Assembly (NCBI RefSeq): GCF_001700325.1
Contig: NZ_MATO01000034.1
Span: 62,001-126,000, forward strand
DNA: 64,000 nucleotides
Direction of reading: 5' to 3'
Source: Caryophanon latum
GTDB lineage: Bacteria > Bacillota > Bacilli > Bacillales_A > Planococcaceae
Position numbers and translations under genes: made by a program. The notes beneath the pieces were generated by a model. The model saw only the letters and a program-made list of their open reading frames with translations, made no database searches and was not told the DNA's origin. Shown here one piece after another: positions 1 through 8,868 of this stretch (position 1 is the first letter of the stretch; each line of letters opens with the position of its first letter).

Positions 1-180
1 TGAGGAACAAAACGACCCATTTACAAAAATGCGTCATACGATATAAAAATAACCAATACTATACTCCAAATGGCACGAATATATCGTTTAATAGTACATT
101 TGATAAATCGTTCTGCCTAAAAGACTATACAACCGAAAAGTAAATGTTTTTTCATCCACCTAAATCCCTTCCAAAAAATG
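1..180. other. AT-rich intergenic sequence, nothing recognised
   Basis: No open frame with a ribosome site, RNA gene or clear inverted repeat is visible here. It lies downstream of the large nuclease gene and its terminator. The gene on the other side is outside the window. Confidence 0.5.
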
Positions 181-286
181 GTTCATCACTGTAAGCTGGG
201 GTTGACGTATAAAAGTTGCTTGAGCCGCGTCCGCGGAAAACCTGCCTCGACGTGAAAAGCAACCCCAAGTTATGGTGAAGAGCCAA
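181..286. repeat. Family B intergenic repeat, short copy
   Basis: The ends are imperfect inverted repeats: TTCATCAC..TGGGGTTG on the left against CAACCCC..TTATGGTGAAG on the right. The internal string CCTGCCTCGACGTGAAAAGC recurs with one change near 63560, and the end motif TTATGGTGAAG is close to the end of the copy at 32789-32965. GC-rich and non-coding, between a gene end and its neighbour. Confidence 0.55.
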
Positions 287-294
287 AAAAATAA

Positions 295-332
295 AAACAG
301 CATTCGAAACATACTAATTCCGAATGCTGTTT
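295..332 (-). terminator. Terminator of the nuclease gene
   Basis: A 12-bp perfect stem, AAACAGCATTCG paired with CGAATGCTGTTT, sits just past the stop codon of the minus-strand gene. A-rich sequence at lower coordinates gives the U tract. Confidence 0.85.
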
Positions 333-338
333 ACTTCC

Positions 339-3300
339 TTATCGCTGTACATTTACAACATTGTTATGACGCAGTAGCTCTACACGCTCAGCATAAGCCC
401 CTGTAATGATTACGTCTTTTACAGCGGCGTTCGCAAAGTCGACAACGAACGGCGCATCGAACTTCGCCTCAAGCGTAATCGTTTGTGTAGACAACGCCCC
501 TGTCAATCGTACGTGCATGCCGTCTTTGTTGCCTTTGACGACGATGCCATGTTTAATCGTAAAGCCGTCGCTCACATGTACGTGCTGGTTCGGCTTCGTA
601 ATGATGAGCTTGCCTGTTTGCTTGCCGTTTAGTGTAAATGGTGTTAGCTTCGGCATATTTACGATGTTTTGTAAATCAAGCTGTACGATGACCGGATCGT
701 GATCGCTCGCACGCTTGCCAGAAACGCTTGAATAATCAGCATTAATGTGTAATGCATCGACGCTTGCTGTACTGCGTAAATGCTCCGACACGAAAATGTG
801 GTCAAGCACTTGCGAGTTACCTTGATACGTATACGTGTAACGATCCGCACGTGGCAGCTCGTTGATCATATTGACAAGCCCTGCTTTTTCTAGCACTTGA
901 AGCGGCGCCGAAAACTCAAAGTCGTTAAAGTCACCGAGTGCGACGATATTTGCTTTCGGATTGTCCGCTTGCACCGATTGCACAAACGTAGCAAGCTGTT
1001 TCGCAATTTCAATGCGCTGCGCCTCGCTCACTAAGTTTGGCGGCTGCGTTCCACTAAACAGCGCCGTATCACCGCTTTTTGAATTGAAATGGTTGCCGAT
1101 TACGAGCACGTCTTCTCCATTAAACGTAAACTGTGCCGCAATGGGCTTTCGACTTGCGGTAAACGCCGGGTCAGTCGGATTGACAAGCCCTGGATTGTGC
1201 GATAGCTCGCCGTCTTTATACGTAACCGCTGTCGTCGCGTCGCCTGCTGTTCCTTCCTTCAACGTCACGCGCTCAGAGTTGTATAAGAAACCTGGGCGAA
1301 TGTTCGCTCCTGGTGCGCCGCCGTCTTGATTGTATACAGGGTCGATGTTGACGTATTCATATGTCGGTCCACCTGCTGCTTCGATCGCCGCAATGAGACG
1401 CGCGTAACTTTCGTTTGCCGCTGCCGAATTGCTCGCCGTCTCCCCGTCGTTATCTTGCATTTCCACGATGCCAATAATGTCTGGTGATTCCATATTGTTC
1501 ACGAAGCTTTCAGCAATGAGCTTCACTTTCGCATCAGACGTTTCAGACGCATTTGCTGAGAAGTTTTCGATGTTGTAGTTCGCAATCGTCAGCTTGTTGT
1601 TGTCCTTTACAATCGTCGTCTTCTCCGGTGTGATGCCGCCTGATTTGTACACAGCACGTAAATCCGCTTCGTCCATATACACTTTGTAGTTCGAGAAGCC
1701 GTAGCCGACAATGCCAATTAGCGGTAGCTCGCCTTTAAACGTATCCCCTGTTGCAACGTCAAAATCGGTCGCCGCGTTGCCATTTGCTTTAAACGCCTTT
1801 ATATGAATGCGGTCTGCGTTGTAATCGCTCGCTGTAATGAGCACGCCGCCGTTTGCCGTATCGGTTACACGCGTATCGAGCACGCCCGAAATATCGCCGT
1901 ACGCTTGCGGTGCTGTCGCCTTCACGCCGCTAAACGATACGCGCATTCCTTCTAAGCTTTCCCAATAATCAATCGCATCTTCGTCGGGGTCAAATTTCGC
2001 AAAATTATCGTTATCAATGACGTCGCGTGGCAAGCTGTCTTCCGTTACCGCAACAGGTGCTGGCAACGTGACATCGCTTGCGACTATTTCAACTGTACCG
2101 TTGCTTGCGTTAATTTGCGTCGACAATAAATCGCCTTCATTGCCTTCGATTTTATATTCATCGACGATACCGGATACGCGTAAATGGTCACCTACTTTCA
2201 CACCGCGCACATTGTTGCCTAAATAAACGAAAATCCCTTCCGCTGTGTTCACGTTGTCGTCCGCTTTGTCGTCAGGTGTTTGCATGACCGCATAATGGCT
2301 GCTCCCGATTTTAAACGTATACGTTACAACGCCTTCGATGTTCGTCACTTGCTGTCCTTTCATCGGTGACGTATGCGACTGCCCTTGAATGTGGTGAATT
2401 TGAAGCGCCCCGTCAAACACATCGTACGTAAAGTCGCTCACCGCTGACGCACTCAAGCCTTCCTTCACCGCAATCGCACGAATCATCATGTTGTCATTGA
2501 CGACAATCGGCGCTGTAAATGGCGTGCTCGCGGTCGTCGGCTCTGATCCATCGATTGTGTAATAAATCGTTGCCCCTTCTGTCGTTGTCGAAAGCGTGAC
2601 AGCCGTTCCTTTTGTGACTAAGCCGCTTGCAGACGCTGCAACTTGCTGCACGACCGACGCATCTTCAATGACGTCAGCACGACTGCGCGGCATCACTTGG
2701 TACGCGTCGTTATATTGTTGCACGACACCGATAATGCGGTCGTACGTTTTGTTCGCTGCAATGCCTGCTTGCGTTGAGTCACGTACAACAACCGCCTTGT
2801 CGCCAATCATTGCGTTAAAGTTCCCACTGCTTCCTTCACCGACGACGACGTTTTGAATTTCAACGAGCTGCCCTTCTACCGATTCGTCTAGTGCGTCAAC
2901 AACTTTCGGTGCTGGCACAGTCGTCATGCCACCGTCGTTCACAAGCTTAATGCTGTCCATCTCTAGCAAGTTGCGATATTCGATAATGTTGCCGCTCACT
3001 TCGACTTGCTGCCCTACAGTCGGTGTAAACGGTAGTGTGCCGTACAATACGATGCCTGCTGTGTCGTCTTGAATGTGCACTGTTTGCCCGATGACCGCTG
3101 TCACAACCCCTTTAATTTGGGCCGTGCCGGACTTTTGTTCGCGCGCTTGTGCAATCGTAATCGTCTCGAGCACTGGTGGCGGCACGTTCGCAACGATATC
3201 CTCGCTACTGCGTGGCACGAGCTGATACGTACCGTTATAGACGATGACGATGCCTGTCATGCTGTCGTACGTCGTGCCTGCTGTGACGCCGACGCTCATT

Positions 3301-4286
3301 TCATCGCGCACGACGACATTGTCCACACCGTCAATCGCCTTGTTTGCGTCGGTCGCACCTTCTGCAATCGTCACGTTTTCAATCGTCACGAGCTGCCCGA
3401 GTACGTCCGCACCGATCGCAGTTAGCTCAACGATTTTCGGCTTCACCGTTACGCCCGCTTCTGATTGAATCAATTCCGCGCCTGAGAGCTGTGGCAAGCC
3501 GTTAAACGTTGCGCGCTTTCCTGCTACGACGACGTGCGAGCCAACTGCAACGTCTGCGAGCGCACTTTTTGGGTAAATTGTAATCGCTTTGTCCCCGTCG
3601 TAAATGTGCGCGCTATTTTTCGTAAAGCCGATGAGCGTCCCTTCCGTTTGCACCGACGCATCGGTTTCCGCCGCAAGCGCATCGGCAATCGATACGGAGC
3701 CTTCCGCTAAGTCGCGCCCGTGATGTGCCTCATGCTTGCCTAAATCGGTAAACGTATCGGTCGGGTAGCTCGTCCAGCCCGATAAATCAACCGCATCGTT
3801 CGGATCTGTGTCGCGCTCGAAATTGTCGGCGTTGCGCACGTACGTGACATCTTTTGCATAATCGACTTGTGCGGCAATTTTACCGAGCGAATCGATTATC
3901 GCATCACCTTTTTTTAATACAATCGTATCGTCGCCGTTAAAGTTCGTAATCGATGCCACTTCACCGAGCGGCTTTAATACATCGTTTGCACTTGCATGCA
4001 CAAACACTTTTGTCTCACCGTGCGCTAACGTACCGCTTAACGACAACGTATTGCCAGGCGTCGTCCTTTCATTCGCATACAGCTCAATCGTATACGCGCT
4101 TAAATCAATCGTCGCACCTGTGCCGTTATAAATTTCAAGCGCTTTATTGTTGCTTGAACCTTCTACATATTCCGAAATAACTACGTCGTCCATATACATC
4201 GTCGCGCCTTGTGCAATCATTGCTGGTGTTACGGTCGTCAATACGAGTGCGCCTGCTGTTGCGACGCGCCATCTGTTGTTCGCCAT
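339..4286 (-). CDS. Secreted lamin-tail / OB-fold / endonuclease-exonuclease-phosphatase nuclease
   Basis: Probable extracellular DNase/phosphodiesterase of about 1315 residues. A signal peptide (about 1-28) ends near AQGA. A lamin-tail domain follows (about 33-140, VVISEYVEGSSNNKALEIYN). Then come several OB-fold segments, a chitobiase/hexosaminidase C-type segment (IYYTIDGSEPTT), a further OB region beginning LQIHHIQGQSHTSP, and a C-terminal EEP catalytic domain. The EEP motifs are NYNIENFS, GIVEMQDND, NHFNSK, GDFND, DHIFVS and SDHDP, all apparently intact. There is no SLH domain, so it is presumably released or held by its short C-terminal beta-rich tail. The open frame extends to a TTG at 4295, but the AAAGGAG at 4297-4303 suits the ATG at 4286. 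It lies 58 bases after the double nucleotidase gene with no terminator between, so the two are probably co-transcribed. The family resembles ExeM/NucH-type nucleases. Confidence 0.85.
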   Translation of the reverse strand: MANNRWRVATAGALVLTTVTPAMIAQGATMYMDDVVISEYVEGSSNNKALEIYNGTGATIDLSAYTIELYANERTTPGNTLSLSGTLAHGETKVFVHASANDVLKPLGEVASITNFNGDDTIVLKKGDAIIDSLGKIAAQVDYAKDVTYVRNADNFERDTDPNDAVDLSGWTSYPTDTFTDLGKHEAHHGRDLAEGSVSIADALAAETDASVQTEGTLIGFTKNSAHIYDGDKAITIYPKSALADVAVGSHVVVAGKRATFNGLPQLSGAELIQSEAGVTVKPKIVELTAIGADVLGQLVTIENVTIAEGATDANKAIDGVDNVVVRDEMSVGVTAGTTYDSMTGIVIVYNGTYQLVPRSSEDIVANVPPPVLETITIAQAREQKSGTAQIKGVVTAVIGQTVHIQDDTAGIVLYGTLPFTPTVGQQVEVSGNIIEYRNLLEMDSIKLVNDGGMTTVPAPKVVDALDESVEGQLVEIQNVVVGEGSSGNFNAMIGDKAVVVRDSTQAGIAANKTYDRIIGVVQQYNDAYQVMPRSRADVIEDASVVQQVAASASGLVTKGTAVTLSTTTEGATIYYTIDGSEPTTASTPFTAPIVVNDNMMIRAIAVKEGLSASAVSDFTYDVFDGALQIHHIQGQSHTSPMKGQQVTNIEGVVTYTFKIGSSHYAVMQTPDDKADDNVNTAEGIFVYLGNNVRGVKVGDHLRVSGIVDEYKIEGNEGDLLSTQINASNGTVEIVASDVTLPAPVAVTEDSLPRDVIDNDNFAKFDPDEDAIDYWESLEGMRVSFSGVKATAPQAYGDISGVLDTRVTDTANGGVLITASDYNADRIHIKAFKANGNAATDFDVATGDTFKGELPLIGIVGYGFSNYKVYMDEADLRAVYKSGGITPEKTTIVKDNNKLTIANYNIENFSANASETSDAKVKLIAESFVNNMESPDIIGIVEMQDNDGETASNSAAANESYARLIAAIEAAGGPTYEYVNIDPVYNQDGGAPGANIRPGFLYNSERVTLKEGTAGDATTAVTYKDGELSHNPGLVNPTDPAFTASRKPIAAQFTFNGEDVLVIGNHFNSKSGDTALFSGTQPPNLVSEAQRIEIAKQLATFVQSVQADNPKANIVALGDFNDFEFSAPLQVLEKAGLVNMINELPRADRYTYTYQGNSQVLDHIFVSEHLRSTASVDALHINADYSSVSGKRASDHDPVIVQLDLQNIVNMPKLTPFTLNGKQTGKLIITKPNQHVHVSDGFTIKHGIVVKGNKDGMHVRLTGALSTQTITLEAKFDAPFVVDFANAAVKDVIITGAYAERVELLRHNNVVNVQR

Positions 4287-4344
4287 GCTGATCAAGCTCC
4301 TTTATTGTATGCAAACCGCGACGAAGCACGGATTGCACAGCGTA

Positions 4345-7300
4345 TTATCGAATTGTGTCGCCTGCTACTTCCACGTTGTTTAACGTCACTTCACCGTCAA
4401 CTGCTGTAATATTCAAATCGCCGCTAATTGTTGCGTTATTGATCGTCATGCTGCCTGCTGTCGTCGTACGAATCGTCACATTGCCATCAACTGTTAGCCC
4501 ATCAATTTGCGCAAGAGCCGCCGCTGTATCTTCAATAATGACGTCGCCGCTATAGTCACCAAGCTGTGCGAGCTGTTCTGCTGTCACGACTTTTACCGAA
4601 ACTAATGTGCCACGTACTTCAGTCGGAATGCGGTCTTTCTCGCGTACTAAGTAATCGCGGAAGTTTTCCCAATCCGATAAGCCGAGGTCTTGCACGCGTC
4701 CGTCCGCATACACATTACCTAAATCGGTAAAGCCGTCTCCACCTTTTGCCGTAAATGCATTCGTCGCTACGATGTATGTTTCGTCGCCATTTGGTAGCAA
4801 CTCATATTCACCGTCTACAAGCGTCTCAATCGATACGACGCGGCTTCCGGCTGGCTTCGATGCATCGTACGTCACGCGTCCACCTGCAACATGCAAGAAG
4901 CCTCCTGACTCTTTCGGCACTTCTTTTAATGCATGCTCAAACGTTTTATATAGCTCCGTGCCGGTTACTTGTGCAAACGCAAGCGTATTGCCAAACGGTA
5001 GCACGCTAATGACTTCACCGACCGTTACTTCGCCTGCATCAATCGGTTGACGAATACCACCACCGTTTTGGAATGCTAGCACGACATTTGGATTCAGCGA
5101 TTGCGCCTTTAACAGCATGCCTTCTGTAATTAAGTTCCCTAAAATCGTTTCATTCGCGCGTACCGATTCAGGCGATGGGTCCGATAAGCGCGGGTTCGGT
5201 AACGCATTCGCAAGCGTCACTCCGATCGGCTCGTTCGCAATTTCGTTCACGCGTGTTTGATACGATTCAAGGAGCGCCTTCGCTTGTTCATCTTCTGCGC
5301 GCTCGGCAATTGGCAGCAACTGACCGTCATGCTTCGTAATAACACCTTTTGCATCAAATGACACATCGAGCGTGCCTAAAAAGTCGTTATGCTGATACGC
5401 CTGCACGATAATGGTCGGCTCATCGTCTGCATCATGTTCAGCCGCCACCGCAACGGGCACATCCAACTGCGTATGCGTATGCCCACCGACGATAATATCG
5501 ATGCCCGCGACAAGCTTTGCGAGCTGCTGGTCATTATCGACGCTCGCATTGTCATCGTAGCCAATATGCGTCAGCGCAATAATTTTGTTCACACCTTGTG
5601 CTTGTAGCTTCTTCACGGTCGCTTTCGCCGCTTCGATGTAGTTTTCAAATGCAATCGATCCTGGGCTTGAAATGTTTGCTGTTTCCGCCGTCGTTAAGCC
5701 GAAAATGCCAACTTTCTCGCTGCCGATTGTTTGAATGACCGCATCGTAAATACGTCCATCTGTCGGCGATGCGCTTACTGTGCGTGACTGAAGCGGTGCG
5801 ATATGCTCATCTTTTGATGCATCAACGTTTGCTGCAACAGTCGGAAATTTCGCCGCCTTTAAAAAGTCCGCAAGCCCTTTATGCCCCGTTGCCGAGGAGC
5901 CTAAGTCAAACTCATGGTTTCCGAGCACGAACGCATCAACGCCCATTAAATTCATAAACGCCACGTCTGCCTGCCCGTAAAATTCATTGAAATACAACGT
6001 GCCGCTAAAGACGTCCCCTGCATGTAATAGCAACGTATTTTTCTTCGCCGCGCGCACTTCTTTCACCGTCGTTACCGTTTTCGCTACCGCATCGAGTCGT
6101 GCGTGCGTATCATTTTGGTGCATGATCGTCACGTCAAGCGCTTTTGCAGTCGGCGTTGGTGGTGTCGTATTCCCTCCACCGCCACCTGTAACGGGTGGAA
6201 CTGGCACTGGTGTTGGCTGCGTCTGTGGCTTCGTATAATAATTGTACAACGTCGGCGTCACCGTCTTTTGCGCCGCTACATATTCCGCAAACGTCTCCCA
6301 GTCCGATAACCCTAAATCGGTTACGCGACCTTCCTCATACGCTTTTGCAAACATCGTAAAGCCGTCTCCACCTTTTGCCGTAAACGCATTCGTCGCAATC
6401 GTATACGTCGAGCTCGGCTGCACTTCTACCCACGTGCCGTTATTGTTATACTCGATTTTTTGCACGCGACTTCCGACTGGCTTTTCTACATCAACCGTCA
6501 TACGTCCACCCGCTACGTGCAAAAAGCCACCTGATTCTTTCGGGTATTCCTTCAAGCTATGCTCAAACGCTTCCTTCAACTCTGCCCCTGTTACTTGCAT
6601 CGTCGCAAGCGTATTCCCAAACGGCAGCACGTTAATTACTTCTCCGACTGTAATCGGCCCTGCATCAATCGGTTGACGAATACCACCACCATTTTGCAGT
6701 GCCATCACAACGTTCGGCGCAAATTGCTTCGCCTTTTGAAGCATGCCAGCCGTAATTAAGTTGCCGAGCGCTGTTTCGCTATTTCGCACCGACGTTCCTG
6801 CTGTATTACCGCTATCGGACGTACGCGGATTAACAAACGCTGCTGTTGCCGTTGCACCAATTTGTTGCTGTTGAATTTCATCGATGCGCTCTTTAAATAC
6901 AGCAAGCGCTTCTTTCGCCTCTTCATCTTCGTCGTACTCAGCAATCGCTAACAGCTCGCCCGCCACTGTATCGACAACGCCGTCTTCATCAAACGATACG
7001 TTAAGCTTCCCTAAATATTCGTTGTATTGGTACGCTTGCACAATTACAGTCGGCTCTTTTTCGTCGCCCGCTTCGTCCTCGTCAATGACTACCGGTTCAT
7101 CAAGCTGCGTATGCGAATGTCCTCCGACGATTACATCGATGCCATCAACGCGCATCGCCAACTGTTGATCGTTATCTACTGCTGGATTGTCATCGTAGCC
7201 AATATGCGTCAGCGCAATAATTTTATTAATGCCTTGTGCTTGTAGTGCCTTCACCGTCGCCTCTGCTTTTTGCAAATAATTTTCAAACGCAACAGAGCCT

Positions 7301-8424
7301 GGGCTTGAAATATCCACTGTTTCAGCTGTCGTTAATCCGAAAATTCCGACTTTTTCACCGTCAATCGTTTTAATGATCGCATCGTATACACGACCGTCCT
7401 GTGGATTATCGGAAATCGTACGCGTTTGGAAATCCGCAAGCGCCTCGTCCTTTGAGAAATCGACGTTGCTGCTTACAATCGGAAATTGCGCACTGTCGAT
7501 CAACTCCGCTAACGCTTGATGCCCATCAGACGACGAGCCTAAATCAAACTCATGATTCCCGAACGTAAACGCATCAACGCCCATCATATTTAAAAACGTC
7601 ACATCCGCTTGCCCGCGATATTCGGTAAAATAAAGCGTGCCGCTAAATACGTCCCCTGCGTTTAATAACAGCGTATTATCATTTTGTGCACGCTCCTCGT
7701 TAACAGCCGTCACCGTACGCGCAATATTGTTTAAGTTCGCATGAAGATCATTTTGATGAAGCACCGTTAAGCTAAACGATTCCGGCTCTGGTTGTGGCTG
7801 CTCCATCGCCTCTTTTGCACGTGCAATAAACGTCGCAAGCTGTCCGCGCGTTACCATATTGTTCACGCCAAACGTCGCCGAACCATCTGGCTGTCCTTTC
7901 GTAATACCGTACGCAAACAATGCATCGACATACGCCTTATATTGATGCGTCGCCGGCACGTCCGTAAAGCTCGATTCCCCGCCTATCGATTGTAAACGCA
8001 GCCCTTCGACAATCATTTTTGCCATATGCCCACGCGTAATCGTCGCATTCGGGCGATACGTACCATCTTCAAAGCCTGAAATAATGCCCGCTTCTGTTAA
8101 TGCTGCAATCGCACCGTAATATTCATTCGTTGTTGCTACGTCTGTATATTGTAGGTTTTGTACATTTTGCGTGTTCAGCTGTAGCACGCCCGCTAAAATT
8201 TTCGCCGCTTGTCCTCGCGTTACCGCTACACTCGGTCGGTATGTACCGTCTGGAAAACCCGATACGATGCCTGCCTGTGCAAGCGCATGAACTGGACCGA
8301 AATGCGTGCTATTTGCCTTTACATCTGGAAAGACGACAGCTGCCTCAGTCGTTACTTGCATCGGTGCTGTCGCTAAAATCGTAGCTGCAAATGTCGCCGT
8401 TAACAATTGATGATGTTTTTTCAC
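4345..8424 (-). CDS. SLH-anchored protein with two tandem 5'-nucleotidase modules
   Basis: Cell-surface nucleotidase of 1359 residues. A signal peptide is followed by three SLH domains (about 30-210, each with the GxxxGxxDGTYRP..TRGQ pattern), which bind pyruvylated wall polymer. Module 1 (about 222-715) and module 2 (about 765-1255) are full metallophosphatase plus 5'-nucleotidase C domains. Each keeps HQND.HA, GNHEFDLGSS and NGGGIRQPIDAG, so both look catalytic. A Pro/Gly linker (about 735-762) joins them, and the last 100 residues look like a beta-roll (VDGNVTIRTT..ISGDLNIT). The start is GTG, with AGGGGG seven bases upstream. Bacillus YfkN also carries two phosphoesterase modules, but here the two are near copies of each other, which implies internal duplication. 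Likely role: releasing phosphate and nucleosides from nucleotides made by the downstream nuclease. Confidence 0.88.
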   Translation of the reverse strand: MKKHHQLLTATFAATILATAPMQVTTEAAVVFPDVKANSTHFGPVHALAQAGIVSGFPDGTYRPSVAVTRGQAAKILAGVLQLNTQNVQNLQYTDVATTNEYYGAIAALTEAGIISGFEDGTYRPNATITRGHMAKMIVEGLRLQSIGGESSFTDVPATHQYKAYVDALFAYGITKGQPDGSATFGVNNMVTRGQLATFIARAKEAMEQPQPEPESFSLTVLHQNDLHANLNNIARTVTAVNEERAQNDNTLLLNAGDVFSGTLYFTEYRGQADVTFLNMMGVDAFTFGNHEFDLGSSSDGHQALAELIDSAQFPIVSSNVDFSKDEALADFQTRTISDNPQDGRVYDAIIKTIDGEKVGIFGLTTAETVDISSPGSVAFENYLQKAEATVKALQAQGINKIIALTHIGYDDNPAVDNDQQLAMRVDGIDVIVGGHSHTQLDEPVVIDEDEAGDEKEPTVIVQAYQYNEYLGKLNVSFDEDGVVDTVAGELLAIAEYDEDEEAKEALAVFKERIDEIQQQQIGATATAAFVNPRTSDSGNTAGTSVRNSETALGNLITAGMLQKAKQFAPNVVMALQNGGGIRQPIDAGPITVGEVINVLPFGNTLATMQVTGAELKEAFEHSLKEYPKESGGFLHVAGGRMTVDVEKPVGSRVQKIEYNNNGTWVEVQPSSTYTIATNAFTAKGGDGFTMFAKAYEEGRVTDLGLSDWETFAEYVAAQKTVTPTLYNYYTKPQTQPTPVPVPPVTGGGGGNTTPPTPTAKALDVTIMHQNDTHARLDAVAKTVTTVKEVRAAKKNTLLLHAGDVFSGTLYFNEFYGQADVAFMNLMGVDAFVLGNHEFDLGSSATGHKGLADFLKAAKFPTVAANVDASKDEHIAPLQSRTVSASPTDGRIYDAVIQTIGSEKVGIFGLTTAETANISSPGSIAFENYIEAAKATVKKLQAQGVNKIIALTHIGYDDNASVDNDQQLAKLVAGIDIIVGGHTHTQLDVPVAVAAEHDADDEPTIIVQAYQHNDFLGTLDVSFDAKGVITKHDGQLLPIAERAEDEQAKALLESYQTRVNEIANEPIGVTLANALPNPRLSDPSPESVRANETILGNLITEGMLLKAQSLNPNVVLAFQNGGGIRQPIDAGEVTVGEVISVLPFGNTLAFAQVTGTELYKTFEHALKEVPKESGGFLHVAGGRVTYDASKPAGSRVVSIETLVDGEYELLPNGDETYIVATNAFTAKGGDGFTDLGNVYADGRVQDLGLSDWENFRDYLVREKDRIPTEVRGTLVSVKVVTAEQLAQLGDYSGDVIIEDTAAALAQIDGLTVDGNVTIRTTTAGSMTINNATISGDLNITAVDGEVTLNNVEVAGDTIR

Positions 8425-8595
8425 TTGTCTACCCCCTACATATTTTGAATTGAGTGATGCAACCTCTTTTCACCATAGCAAATGAATATAAAGATGCTTT
8501 AAAGGCTCTGTAAAAGTTTTCACCCATTATTCTTATTATTACGAACTATGAAGTAATATACAATATTATTCTCTAATATTATATTGCGGCAAGCG

Positions 8596-8810
8596 TGTTC
8601 ATTAGCCATTCAACTGACAGCTCGCGTTCCTCGGGCTCAGGGGCAAACACGATGTTTGTTCTGAAGGTGACGTGGCGTTCACTACTTTCCTCAAGCCTCT
8701 GCACCACTCCTACATCGCGGCAGGCACGAGCTTTTCCTCAACCGTGGCGACACGGGAAATGCCACTGATATACAGCTTTCATTTCAGCTTAGTTGCTCAA
8801 ACACATCCAT
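8596..8810. repeat. Family A intergenic repeat, degenerate copy
   Basis: Begins TGTTCATTAGCCA, one base off the 13-base terminal repeat at 20144 and in the same orientation. It contains GGCTCGC-like and TCCTCAAGCCTC strings shared with the copies at 40992 and 53293. The far end is eroded. Chance open frames here are not genes. Confidence 0.55.
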
Positions 8811-8820
8811 TTCACTACAA

Positions 8821-8858
8821 AAAAACCCGTTTGAAGCGAATATGCCTCAAACGGGTTT
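8821..8858 (-). terminator. Terminator of the single-module SLH nucleotidase gene
   Basis: A perfect 12-bp stem (AAACCCGTTTGA with TCAAACGGGTTT), 12-base loop and flanking A run, lying 11 bases beyond the stop codon of the minus-strand gene. Confidence 0.88.
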
Positions 8859-8868
8859 ATGTTATGCA

